Shown here in pieces: positions 54,826-64,000 of a DNA stretch of 64,000 nt. The stretch lies in contig OZ231126.1 in assembly GCA_965153355.1 (NCBI GenBank), positions 34,844,001 through 34,908,000 of the forward strand, written 5' to 3'. The translations under genes and the position numbers were made by a program. Within the stretch, counting starts at the first letter, position 1, and each line of letters starts with the position of its first letter. The notes beneath the pieces were generated by a model. It was not told the origin of the DNA. It saw only the letters and a list, made by a program, of their open reading frames with translations, and did not search any database. Source of the stretch: Flaccisagitta enflata (lineage: Eukaryota; Chaetognatha; Sagittoidea; Aphragmophora).

Positions 54826-55261
54826 ACTCAGAAGCTTCAGGGGGGGACGTACGGACGGATGTAAGGAAATTCACCCCTGTGTCCTACAGGACATCGGCCC
54901 TTTGGGGCCGCTGCCCAAAAAGAAGGCGTGCCTTGGTAACTGATTGAGGGTCTGGGAGACTTGATTTGAGGTCTGAGAGGCCTGATTTAGGATCTAAGAT
55001 GCCTGATTTGGTGTCTAGGAGGCCTGATTTAGGATCTGAGAGGCCTGATTTAAGGTCTGAGAGGCCTGAAATAAGGCCTGATTTGGGATCTAGGAGGCTC
55101 AATCTGAGGTCAAATAGCAGCCCAAAGGCAGTAAGTGGTCAGCGGTACCCGTGCCCTGCTTGAGTAGTGTGTGATTTAAGTTGAGGGGGAGCAGGGCAGC
55201 GGCCACAAAGTCCTGTAGAACACAGGAGGAATCTGTCTGTCCGTCTGTCTGTCCGTCACCC

Positions 55262-55522
55262 CCTGCCCCATCCTCAGGGCTTCGTCTCCTTTGGGGCCTA
55301 TTCTAACCCAAATTCTGCTAAATGGCCCAAATCCAAGCACTATGGCCCAAATCTAAGCAAAATGGCCCTAATCCAAACAAAATAGCCTAAATCTAAGCAA
55401 AATGATTTTGCTTGAATTTGGGCCATTTTGCTTAGACTTGGGCCATTTTGCTTAGATTTGGGCCATATTGGATAGATTTGGGCTATTTAGCAGAGGAGAC
55501 GAAGCCCTGAGGATGTGGCAGG
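55262..55522. repeat. Perfectly folding palindromic array
   Basis: CCTCAGGGCTTCGTCTCC and units AAATGGCCCAAATCCAAGCA run to about 55405, then invert (TTGCTTAGATTTGGGCCATT ... GGAGACGAAGCCCTGAGG). The whole could form one 260-bp hairpin. Confidence 0.88.
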
Positions 55523-57110
55523 GGGGGACGGACAGATGGACGGACGGACAGACAGATTCCCCCTGTGTTCTACAGGACTTCGTCCCCTTCGGGGCCGCTG
55601 CCCAAAAGCTGGAGTTAGGCTCAGAGAGGCCTGATATGGATCTGGGAGGCCTGATTTAGGATCTGAGAGGCCTGATTTGGGATCTGAGAGGCCTGATTTG
55701 GGGCCTGGGAGGCCTGATTTGAGATCTGGGAGTCCTGATTTGCGGTCCGGGAGGCCTAATTTAAGGTCTTGGATGGCCTTGTTTGGGGTCTGGGAGGCTT
55801 GTAATGGGATCTGGGAGGCTTGTAATGGGATCTGGGAGGCCTGATTTTGGATCTTAGAGGATGGATTTACAGCAGGGGGGGGGACACCAGACTGGAAAAA
55901 TCGCCCTGCCCTCATAGGTCATCTGCCCCTCCAGGGCTGCTGCTCAAAAAGAATGAAATTGGGGGACAAAACGAGGGCATCCTGGAGAGAAGAAAGGCAG
56001 ATAGAGGGACAGACAGACGGATGGACAGATTCTCCGTGTTCTACAGGACTTGTCTCCTTTTCGGCCACTGACCTGCTCCTCCTCAACCTAAATCACAGAC
56101 CACTCAAGCAGGGCACCCGTACCGCTGACCTCTTACTGCCTCTGGACTTCTATCGCGTCTTAGCCATGATTTTGTGGAAACTAAGAGTATATCAAAAGAA
56201 TAGGAGATTAAACCTCAAACCCCATAAAGCCTATAGATTTTTTTCAGTGTTAATATAATGATATAATGCTTCCTCTCATTTACAAAGATTTTGCTCAAAG
56301 ACCAGATTTCAATCCTGAAACCCATGTCTATAGGCTCATATCCTTACAGTGATGCCATAATCAAGGCCTTTAGTCTTTAAACATGATAAGGGTCACAGAT
56401 CGAAAGGCCAACAGACAGACTGACAGACCGACAGATGGACTGACATACATATAACAGCTCTTATACGGATGTGACGAGCCAAGGAGGTATCTAAAGTCAA
56501 AATCAGACTGCAAAAAAGGTGGTGGGAAGATCGCTCCAGATCACCATGAAATTGCTTGTGTTTGACCAGTCATAACTCAGTCATTTTTTAACTGATTCAC
56601 AAAAGATTTGTGACGGTTTGAAAGAGCTTCAAAAATTCTTTAAAATGGGACCAATCTGGCATTTCTAGCTTGATTCGTTTAAAAGTTACAAGCAAAACAA
56701 GTAAATTGTTCCAATAATGGGGAAAATTCCATAACCTGGAAAATTGTCCAAAATCTCTATGAAATTGCTCATGTTTGACAGGTTATATCTCTGTTATCTT
56801 TGGACGGATTTACAAAAAATTGGTGACAGTTGGAAAGATCTTGAAGAGATCTTTAAAATGGGACCAATCTGGCATATTTAGCTCAATTTGTTTAAAAGTT
56901 ACAAGCAAAACAAGGTTGATTGTCCAAAAAATGGGAAAATTCAATGACCTGTACTTCATGAAGGTAAAAAATGTGAATATTTCAAAAAGCGCTCTAGGAA
57001 TTTTTTTGCACTCATTTGCCATGGAATACACATGGGCTGGACCACCTGAAACCATCATAAAAGTGGCAGTTCTCCTAGTTTGAAGTACACGGTGGAGATA
57101 CAGAGCAGTG

Positions 57111-57590
57111 CAGCCTTTTATCATCTTTACTCAACAGTCACAGCAAGTTAGAAAGCCATATTCACTTAAATTATTGGCTCGTCTCTCTGGAAAAGACTGG
57201 GTCAGGCTACTTAATTGATTCCGTTAAATCGGAAAACAAGCCTGTATGTAATGGTCTTCTGCCTGGCACATCCACGCTCTAGGGAGAAACATAACATTAA
57301 AATTCATTACATAACTATGATTCTTACATTTACAAGTTAAAACTACAAGTATGTAATTCATATGGAGGTAGCGACAATAGATATCAGTAAAGGACTTTTC
57401 CAATCAAACGCCTGAAACCATTGCATTCAGGTTAACAAATTTTGTCAGCCCAGATTGTTCTTTTCAAAACATCAAATCCTAATTGTCATTCCAAGTCATT
57501 GGCAGAGGCATGGATGTAGGACAATGGCCTTCAGGGCCTTCGGACAATGGTCATCTGAAGGTTGAAATGTCGCATAGAGAAGCTGGTTTG
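57111..57590. other. No recognised feature
   Basis: Mixed-composition intron sequence. No exon of the ABCA continuation could be recognised here on either strand. Confidence 0.5.
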
Positions 57591-57594
57591 ACTC

Positions 57595-58546
57595 ACTCGT
57601 CTAGGGAACGAGCAACAACTAAAAATTTAAAAGGCTGAATGTGCATCTCGTTTTGAAAAAAACTCGCCCCCTGAAGTGTTGACAGTCATTGAAGGCGCAA
57701 ATCACCACTGATCTAGGTGTTCTTGGTTTTGTTTGACGGAGATTCGATTTCTCTCATCGTCAGCTTTAACTAAACATCATTATTTTCTTTTTAAGGGGCC
57801 CCTAAGGGCCCCCAAGAAAGCCCTTATTGAAAATTTTTTTTTGGAAAAAAAGTGGGGTGCAATCAATAGGAAATTGTTTGATTTGCCTAGATCCAAAATC
57901 TTGTATTTTCACTTTTTTACAAAAAACTTGGAAATTTTTTGTGTCACACGTCAGGGACTTAAAAAAAAAATTACAAAATATTTTTGTAAAATTATGGTTT
58001 TCAAAAGTGGGGTGCAATCAATAGGAAATTGTTTGATATGCCTAGATCCAAAATCTTGTATTTTCACTTCTTTACAAAAAAACTTTGAAAATTTTTGTGT
58101 CGCGCGCCAGGGACTTAAAAAAAAAATCACAAAATATCTTTTTTAAAAATGGTTTTTATAAGTGGGGTGCAATCAATAGGGAATTGTTTGATTTGCCTAG
58201 ATCCAAAATCTTATATTTTCTTTTTTTTTCAAAAAACTTTAAAAATTTTTGTGTTGCGCGTCAGGGACTGTTTAATTCGCCTATAACCAAAATCCTGTAA
58301 CCTTTCTTTTTTCAAAAAATTTTAAAAAATTGATTGGGGACGAGTTCAATTAAAGAACGGAAAAAAAGAATGTCGCTTTTCTCTTTTACTTTTTAAGTAT
58401 GAAAAAGGCCGTAACTTCAAAACTATTGATGCGATTGTCCTGAAATTTAAAATATTAGCTGATGTCATACTTCTCCACATACGAGCCAAAAATCTCGATT
58501 GTGAACCGTCGTAAAGTTGAACACACTTCTTTGCCTACACTCGTCA
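57595..58546 (+). repeat. Dispersed repeat Q (segments E, B x3, A)
   Basis: 57595-57830 matches 21120-21345 reversed (CTGAATGTGCATCTCG, AGGGGCCCCTAAGGG). Three B units of about 165 bp follow (GGGGTGCAATCAATAGGAA, CTAGATCCAAAATCTTGTAT, GCGTCAGGGACT). 58260-58546 matches 16253-16500 reversed. The two ends that flank the 5 kb foldback are thus joined here. Confidence 0.8.
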
Positions 58547-58601
58547 TTAAAAAAGTATGAAAGTTTGAGATAATGAGGAAGAAAAATCAAGGGCCAAACA
58601 A

Positions 58602-58755
58602 TTTTTAGTCGCGGACAAGCGACTCTATAAGAGGCTTTGTTCGTCCGTCCGTCGGTTGGTTAGTCCGTGAACATGAGTCGAAAAGTGGAAAAACATGCAT
58701 TTCCGCCCCTGCCCACCCGTCCGCGACTGGTATTGGCCGTGTATCCGGCCTTGTT
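58602..58755 (-). mobile_element. H element, GTCGCGGAC subfamily
   Basis: ATTTTTAGTCGCGGACAAGC hairpin (GTCGCGGACAAGCGAC), CTCTATAAGAGGC, GTCCGTCCGTCGGTTGG, CCCGTCCGCGACTGG, GTATCCGGCCTTGTT. Confidence 0.88.
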
Positions 58756-58781
58756 TTACCTATAGTTCTGATGCATTATCA

Positions 58782-59225
58782 ACAGGCCTGTATAAAATTG
58801 AGTTCCATCCCCCCCCCCTTGGGGAGGAGGGTAAGTCAAAGGGTTTGGAGATGGGGAAGGAAATCAAAGGGAAAAAATGAGAACAAAAGAAAATTTGGGG
58901 AAAATATGACAAATCTTAAAAACTAGTTAGTAAAACACAATAAACCATGACTACACTGTTCTTAGCCGCATGCTACGCGACTCTACACCCCGCTTCGTCA
59001 GTCCGTCCATCAGTCACACTTTACTTTTTTGGGGTTTTAGCGGTCTTTGGCCTCACTGCTCCTGTCCAAATGATGAAGCGACCTCAAATACTGCCCCTGC
59101 CCACTCGCACGCAACTGGAATGGCCGTTTATCTGGCCTTTTATTGGTCTGTGGGGAAGAAAATCATTAAAGAAAATCAAAGGCAGGGGGGGGACCAGAGG
59201 AGACTCAATTTTGTACAACCCTGAT
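58782..59225 (+). repeat. Dispersed repeat O, split by an H element
   Basis: 58782-58961 (CCTGTATAAAATTGAG, CCCCCCCCCCTTGGGGAGGA, AAGGAAATCAAAGGG) continues at 59141-59225 (GTGGGGAAGAAAATCATTAA). The H element 58962-59140 lies between. Confidence 0.75.
58962..59140 (-). mobile_element. H element
   Basis: TTAGCCGCATGCTACGCGAC, TCTACACCCCGCTTCGTC, CTTTGGCCTCACTGCTCCTG, CCCACTCGCACGCAACTGG, TATCTGGCCTT. It is inserted in repeat O. Confidence 0.8.
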
Positions 59226-59249
59226 TATCAACAGCTCTCAGTAAGGATA

Positions 59250-59643
59250 AACAAGCCCAAGAGGGCAACAGTCGCGTGCGTCTGGAAATGACAAACAAAA
59301 GAGCAAAAACATGTCATAATGTTAAAAAATGTTAAAAAATGTTAAAAAATGTTAAGAAATGTAAAAAAATGTTAAGAAATGTTAAAAAATGTTAAAAGAT
59401 GTTAAAAAATACTAAAAAATGTTAAAAAAAGTTGAAGGGTAAAAAATGTTAAAGAATGTTAAAAAATGTTAGAAAATGTTAAAAAATGTTAAAAAATGTT
59501 AAAAAATGTTAAGAAATGTTAAAAAATGTTAAAAAATGTTAAAAAATGTTAAAAACAATCAAAATTAAGAAATGTGACCGACGGACGTACGGACCAATGG
59601 ACTGACAGAGCAAGGTGTAGAGTCGCGTGCACGCGACTAAAAA
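59250..59643 (+). mobile_element. H element carrying a 10-bp array
   Basis: AACAAGCCCAAGAGGGCAAC, AGTCGCGTGCGTCTGG, then about 26 units of AATGTTAAAA (59310-59560), GACCGACGGACGTACGGACC, AAGGTGTAGAG, hairpin GTCGCGTGCACGCGAC and TAAAA. Confidence 0.88.
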
Positions 59644-60440
59644 TTGTGATTTCCTAACATCCTTTTGAGACTAGACCAATATTGAGGTGAGGAATCCATT
59701 CAAACTGTCAGAAATGACTCAGGTCAATTTTTCAATCCCCATGGCCTAAGGTTCTTAAGTAAAAGACTATAAAAGGTCAAATTTTAAAAATGTGAAATTT
59801 TCATATCTGATTGCAGATTCAGAATCCTTGTTAAGGGCTGTCTGTTAAAAGTGTCTTCTTTTTTTTGAAATTCTAGATCTTGGTCAAAACTGACGTTAAA
59901 GGTTAAAATTGAGTAGTAGTTGCTTTTTTGTTTAAAATTTCGCTAATTATGACCTAAAACGTCCATTTTGACAGTGTTCTGGCCGGAATTTCGAATAAAG
60001 GAAGGCATTTTGAAAGACAGTTTTTTACATGGATTTTGAATCTGCAAGCAGATATAAACATTTTACAATTTGAAAATTCGACCTTGAATGTTTTTTTAGT
60101 CGCGTGCTACGCGACTCTACACCCCACTTTGTCAGTCCGTCAGTCCGTTGGTCCGTCCGTTGGTCCGTCGGTCCGTTGGTCCGTCTGTCCGTCACACTTT
60201 ACTTTTTTGGAGTTTTTATGGTCTTTGGCCTCACTGCTCCTGCCCAAATGATATGGCGACCTTGATTATGGCCCCTGCCCACCTGCACGCCGTGTATCCG
60301 GCCTTGTTACTTAAGAGCCTTAGGCCATGGTGATCGAAGAATGGACCTGAGAACATTATCAACGGTCTAGAGTGGATTCCCCACCATAATATTGGTCTAG
60401 TTTCAAATTGAGAGGAAACCATAATTTTTATAGGTTTCTG
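59644..60440. mobile_element. Foldback element with an H element in its right arm
   Basis: The left arm 59644-59830 (GATTTCCTAACATCC ... GATTGCAGATTCAGAATCC) is inverted as 60025-60090 plus 60309-60435 (CTTAAGAGCCTTAGGCCATG ... ATTGGTCTAGT). The gap is exactly the H element 60091-60308, so the left arm shows the target before insertion. Confidence 0.82.
60091..60308 (-). mobile_element. H element inserted in a foldback arm
   Basis: TTTTTTTAGTCGCGTGCTAC hairpin (GTCGCGTGCTACGCGAC), CTCTACACCCCAC, GGTCCGTCGGTCCGTTGG, TCACTGCTCCTGCCCAAATG, GTGTATCCGGCCTTGTT. The terminus next to ACTTAAG is sharply defined by the opposite arm. Confidence 0.9.
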
Positions 60441-60546
60441 AGAGTCGTTACCCTGATTAGCAACGTAATTGCTTTTGACGCTATAAGAATTGGATTTACT
60501 GTCGAACTTGAAATTTAGGCTCTAGGCCCTATGCATTTTCCTCCAG

Positions 60547-61440
60547 GCCTGTATATTATTGAGTTTTCCTCACCGGGGGGAAAAAATCAAAGGGTCCGGA
60601 GATGGGGAAGGAAATCAAAGGGGAAAAAAGAGAAAAAATAGAAATTAGTCGCAAAAGCTTTACATGGTCAGCGGTACCCATTGCCCCTAAGTTGGTGTAG
60701 GTAAGGATGAGCCGGTGAGAGGGGCAGCGGCCCCGGAGGGTCCAATTACCTATGATTCCACACTGGGCAATTTTCTCCAGAGGCTGTTTTCTGTTTGTTG
60801 ACCAATGGGCCTGATTTGAGGTCTGAGATGCCAGATTTGGGGTCTTAAGGGCCTCATTTGAAGCCAGAGTTGAGAGGAATGATTTGTGCCTGGGTGGAGA
60901 GGACTTGGACAAATGGAGGTTTGAGGCTGATTTTGGGGGATAAGTCTAAGATGTCTGATTATGGGTCTGGGAGGTCAGATTTAAGGAATATGAGGCCGGC
61001 TTTTTGGATGGAGAGGCCAGATTTGGGTCTGAGTCCTAGTCTGTGGTCTGAGAGGTCTAATTTAGGGTCTCATAGGCCCAATTTGAGGTATGAGGCCTGG
61101 AATTTGAGGCCTGGAAAGCTTGAATTTGGGTCTGAGAGCCCTAATTTTGGGTCTGAGAGGCCTGAGAGGCCTAATTTGTGCTTATATAAGCTTGATTTTA
61201 GGCCTGGGAAGCCCGGTTTGAGGTTTCGGGGAGGGGGGGGACAGACAGACGGACACACGGAAACTGGAGAAAATTGCCCTAAGTGGAATCATAGGTCATC
61301 GGCCCCTCCGGGGCCACAGCCCAAAAAGGAAATCTGGGGAAGATACATCTTTTGACAGCACCTAATCAGAAAACACAATTTGTAAAACACAATTTAACAC
61401 TATTCAAACCTTAACTACAATATTTTATTGCTATATGGGG
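60547..61440 (+). repeat. Dispersed repeat O, split by module X
   Basis: 60547-60645 (GCCTGTATATTATTGAG, AAGGAAATCAAAGGGG) continues at 61329-61440 (ATCTTTTGACAGCACC, TATTTTATTGCTATATGG). Confidence 0.75.
60646..61328 (+). mobile_element. Module X composite, complete, TSD GAAAT
   Basis: TAGTCGCAAAAGCTTTACAT, GGTCAGCGGTACCC, stem TTGCCCCT/AGGGGCA, GCGGCCCCGGAGGGTCC, then a 20-23-bp array (60805-61200), GGGGGGGACAGACAGACGGA and the tail TCATAGGTCATCGGCCCCTC ... GCCCAAAAAG. GAAAT is duplicated at 60641-60645 and 61329-61333, and the host repeat O resumes after it. This copy defines both ends of the family. Confidence 0.9.
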
Positions 61441-61895
61441 ACACGACGGTCTACATACTCCGTATTAATCAGAAGTGAGCGTCCATGGTGCCGGTTGTGC
61501 GAGTGGTGATCTACACAGCTTGTGGAACACAAATCACTCTCTCGTAAGTTTTTTTGAAGGCAAAATTCTTTTTAAACATCACTTTCTATTGAGGAGGCTG
61601 ATGGGAATGATTGTTGTCGTCGACCACTGAGAAAAAAATATAGAATTATCTTCTACAAGAGATATCTTGGCTTCTAGATAAGCTAGAAACTTTTTTTAAA
61701 AAAGCAAATTCATCTACATCTAAAAATCTACAAAGTGAGCGCAATCCGGTTTTTGTAACTTTAATAGTTTAGAAATGACAAGCAAAAGAGCGTAAACAGT
61801 CATTTTCAATATTGGAAAAAAAACTAACGAAGGAAAAAAAGATTTGGGGTACCTTCTGCTTGAGACAGCTCGTCTTTTACAAGCGGAAGAGAGCT
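61441..61895. other. No recognised feature
   Basis: AT-rich apart from 61440-61550. A GTAAGT donor-like site at 61542 is preceded by no recognisable exon. Confidence 0.45.
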
Positions 61896-62044
61896 TCTAG
61901 TGACGGACTAGCAATCCTGTTTGTCCGTCGGTCCTTCGGTCCTTTGGTCTCTTGGTCTGTCAGTCACGCTCAAATCAGAGAGGGTGAAAACGCGCATTTA
62001 AGGTGCTGCGTGCGTGCGTGTGCGTGTGTGTGTGTCTGTGTGTA
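61896..62044 (-). mobile_element. H-like fragment and (GT)n
   Basis: GTCCGTCGGTCCTTCGGTCC microsatellite followed by TCAGTCACGCTCAAAT and GAAAACGCGCATTTA, similar to the middle of reversed H elements, then a GTGTGTGTGTGT tract at 62012-62042. Confidence 0.5.
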
Positions 62045-62396
62045 GGGAGGGGTGCGCACCCAGCCACCTGTCCAAGTTAATTACTCAATGGCCAAGTCTA
62101 ACAAAAAGACAGACTGACCAATGCACGAGGCTTATGTTGAGTCAGAATATGTTACTTTTGTCTCACCACCATGATAAATAATTATTTTTAAAGATCTCCG
62201 CAAATTAATCTAGCAGTTTCAAGCTTATTGAAGTGAGAATTCTAAACCCATCGGCGCTGATCATGCTAAAAACTGAAGGAAAACAATACTGACCATTTAT
62301 ATTATTTTTTCTAATTCAATTTGGCGTCATTCTATTGCTGTTTCTTTTAGCAGATCATTGGAGACTTTAGGAGATTTTTCTTTACTATTCATTACT

Positions 62397-62512
62397 AACA
62401 AGGCCGGATACACAGCTACCCTAGTCGCGTGTGGGTGGGCAGGGGCAGTGAGGGAAAAGGTCACTGGGGCATTTGGGCAGGAGCTGAGAGCTCACAACGC
62501 TCAAAAACCTAA
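62397..62512 (+). mobile_element. H element 5' half, cut by module X
   Basis: AACAAGGCCGGATACACAGC, AGTCGCGTGTGGGTGGGCAG, GGGGCATTTGGGCAGGAGC. The 3' half and hairpin are not found after 62985. Confidence 0.8.
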
Positions 62513-62985
62513 TAGTCGCAAAAGCGTTGAATGGTCAGCAGTACCCGTTGCCCCTAAATGAGTGTATGTGGGTGTGATATAGTTTGAGGGGCAGCGGCCC
62601 TGAAGGACGATGACCTATGCTTTGTTTCTGAGATTTGGGCCTCAAGGCTGGGATTTGGGCCTTAAGGCTGGAATTTGGGCCACAGGGCTGAAATCAGGGC
62701 CTCGAGGCTGGGATTTTGAGCTTAAGGCTGGGTTTTAGGCCTCAAGGCTAGGATTGGGCCTCTAGGCGGGGATTTGGGCCTCAAGGCTAGGATTTGGGCC
62801 TCAAGGCTGGGATTTGGGCCTCAAGGCTGGGATTTGGGCCTGGAGTCTAGGACTTGGGCCTGGAGTCTAGGACTTGGGCCTTAAGGCGGGGGTGGGGGGA
62901 CAGATAGACGGAGGAGGAGAAATCTCTGCATATGTGAAAGCATAGGTCATCAGCCCCTTTGGGGCCGCTGCCCAAAAAGGGGACT
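62513..62985 (+). mobile_element. Module X composite, complete
   Basis: TAGTCGCAAAAGCGTTGAAT, GGTCAGCAGTACCCG, stem TTGCCCC/GGGGCAG, GCGGCCCTGAAGGACGATGA, then about 12 units of GGGATTTGGGCCTCAAGGCT (62630-62890), GGGGGGACAGATAGACGGAG, and the tail AAGCATAGGTCATCAGCCCC ... CCGCTGCCCAAAAAG. Confidence 0.85.
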
Positions 62986-63470
62986 GACCGAACAAACAAA
63001 CTGATTCTAAGAGAGGATTTCCTTTGATCGTACGTTAAGAGGCGGCATGGTAGAATGCGTTTGGGTGTCTCCCTATCAGCCCCTTAGGGACCTGAGAATA
63101 ATCTTCAGGGTCTATTTAGCTATTTGCATGAGAGATCACCTAGGAGATGGAGAGAAGCACGTTCAGAAATAACGGCAATGGCAGCAATCCTCAGCGCAAG
63201 AAAATGCTAAAGTTTCAGACTAATTTCTCTCTGAGACGTTGTTATTCCAATCTGATAACCTAGCAACTAAATGAATATCTAAAGAGGGGAAAGGAATATA
63301 TAACGATATTGAAAATGACTGGCAACAAAATATATATCATTGGCAAAACAGATCATTTCCGTTTCAATCTATCTACTGGCATGATCAATGATCAACTGAT
63401 ATCACGTAGGAGAGTTCATCAGGGAATCCACGCTTACACAACCGACCAGCAAGGCTTTTAAACCTGCGCC
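62986..63470. other. No recognised feature
   Basis: Mixed-composition sequence without paired arms, arrays or exon signals that could be supported. Confidence 0.5.
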
Positions 63471-63477
63471 CCAACCA

Positions 63478-64000
63478 ACCTAATCTCAGCCTCAGTGACC
63501 TAATCCCAGCCTCAGTGACCTAATCCCAGCCTCAGTGACCTAATCCTAGCCTCAGTGACCTAATCCCAGCCTCAGTGACCTAATCCCAGCCTCAGTGACC
63601 TAATCCCAGTCTGAGTGACCTAATCCCAGCCTCAATGACCTAATCCCAGCCTCAGTGACCTAATCCCAGCCTCAGTGACCTAATCCCAGCCTCAGTGACC
63701 TAATCCCAGCCTCAGTGACCTAATCCCAGCCTTGGTGACCTAATCCCAGCCTCGGTGACCTAATCCCAGCCTCAGTGACCTAATCCCAGCCTCAGTGACC
63801 TAATCCCAGCCTCAGTGACCTAATCCCAGCCTCAGTGACCTAATCCTTGCCTCAGCAAATTTATTCTGTTCTCTGTGACCTAATACCCGCACTTGCAGTC
63901 TAATATCAGCTTCAGGGACCTAATACCATCCTCAGCGAACTTATATTGGCCTTAGCAACCTAGCATCAGCCTCAGCATCTCAATACTGACCTCAGCGACC
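63478..64000 (+). repeat. 20-bp minisatellite running off the window
   Basis: About 19 near-identical units of CCTAATCCCAGCCTCAGTGA to 63850, then increasingly diverged units to the end. The unit is unrelated to the module X arrays, but the period is again exactly 20. Confidence 0.95.

Larger units (their letters stand above)
53727..56155. mobile_element. Cluster of module X heads and tails
   Basis: Tails (reversed): 53727-53773 (flavour A), 54875-54920 and 55555-55610 (flavour B, TCCTACAGGACATCGGCCC type), 55908-55950. Heads: 54129-54240 (stem ATGCCCCA/TGGGGCA), 54339-54450 (GCCCTGCT/AGCAGGGC), 55137-55230, and a reversed head at 56035-56155. Minisatellites of GAGGCCTGATTTGGGATCTG type (54935-55110, 55620-55870) lie between. 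Confidence 0.75.
52708..57110. mobile_element. 4.4 kb foldback, sister of 16253-21345
   Basis: Ends CACTGCTCTGTATCTCCACC and complement, with CAGC just outside both (52704-52707 and 57111-57114), a possible 4-bp duplication. The arms 52708-53358 and 56456-57110 are nearly identical inverted copies and share GAATTGAGCTAAAAATGCC and CAGATTGGTCCCATTTTAAA with the 16253 foldback. The loop is packed with module X pieces and minisatellites. Identical open frames in the two arms reflect the inverted repeat and resemble no known protein. Confidence 0.85.

Noticed and set aside
52783-57124. Similar 70-104-codon frames at 52783-53043 and 56775-57124
   Set aside because: They are inverted arms of one foldback. 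Identity reflects the repeat, and no domain is recognisable.
61440-61545. Possible exon before a GTAAGT site
   Set aside because: No acceptor and no similarity to the expected ABCA continuation in any frame.
63478-63850. CRISPR-like array
   Set aside because: Units are contiguous 20-bp repeats without unique spacers, in a eukaryotic setting. The same holds for the other minisatellites.

Overview
The window is eukaryotic, almost certainly animal, nuclear DNA. It is AT-rich, has GT-AG introns of 1.6 to 16 kb, and is packed with non-autonomous transposable elements nested in one another. There are no bacterial operons or ribosome binding sites. The only host gene recognised is a piece of an ABCA-family (ABC subfamily A, lipid-transporter type) gene on the + strand. 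Six exons (11445-11774, 16164-16251, 32509-32616, 47352-47450, 50704-50817, 52420-52517) join in frame and encode the acidic linker and most of a nucleotide-binding domain that best fits NBD2: Walker A, Q-loop, ABC signature, Walker B, D-loop and H-loop in order. Earlier exons (first half, membrane domains) and the 3' end (after HFME) were not found here. The species cannot be named from the sequence; a marine invertebrate with an expanded genome is a reasonable guess only.

Repeats by region. 1-11.4 kb: tRNA-like fragment, a 3 kb foldback (1286-4322) carrying a TA-flanked MITE, a foldback (4481-8310) carrying a TTAA-flanked MITE, a TA-flanked MITE loaded with a telomere-like array (8485-9016), and an 8-bp-TSD hAT-like MITE (10274-11037). 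Intron 1: a 2.8 kb hAT-like hairpin with TSD TTGATTAT. Intron 2 (16.3 kb): a 5 kb foldback full of 20-bp minisatellites, a mariner-like element (21906-23367), a composite 'module X' element split by a foldback, and a CACTA-like element. Intron 3 (14.7 kb): an antisense, decayed, gag-only BEL/Pao-like LTR retrotransposon (32794-39311, TSD ATGGG), more MITEs, and nested Helentron-like elements with 1.5 kb of roughly 10-11-bp arrays. Introns 4-5 and the 3' flank: clusters of Helentron-like elements, a second CACTA-like copy, a 4.4 kb foldback (52708-57110), and module X elements, ending in a 20-bp minisatellite that runs off the window.

The two most unusual systems are both repeats. (1) A family of at least twenty short elements running from AACAAGGCC to a 3' hairpin plus TAAAA (here 'H elements'). 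The hairpin stem differs between subfamilies with compensatory changes and is echoed near the 5' end. An inner GACG/GTCC microsatellite and an optional array make them resemble DINE/pearl-type non-autonomous Helentrons. (2) The 'module X' composites: a 5' head with a variable but base-paired stem, a 20-bp-period minisatellite, and an inverted copy of the head's end as tail. One copy (60646-61328) is bounded by a 5-bp duplication, showing that it moves as a unit. Several insertions can be dated relative to one another because the opposite arm of a foldback preserves the empty site.
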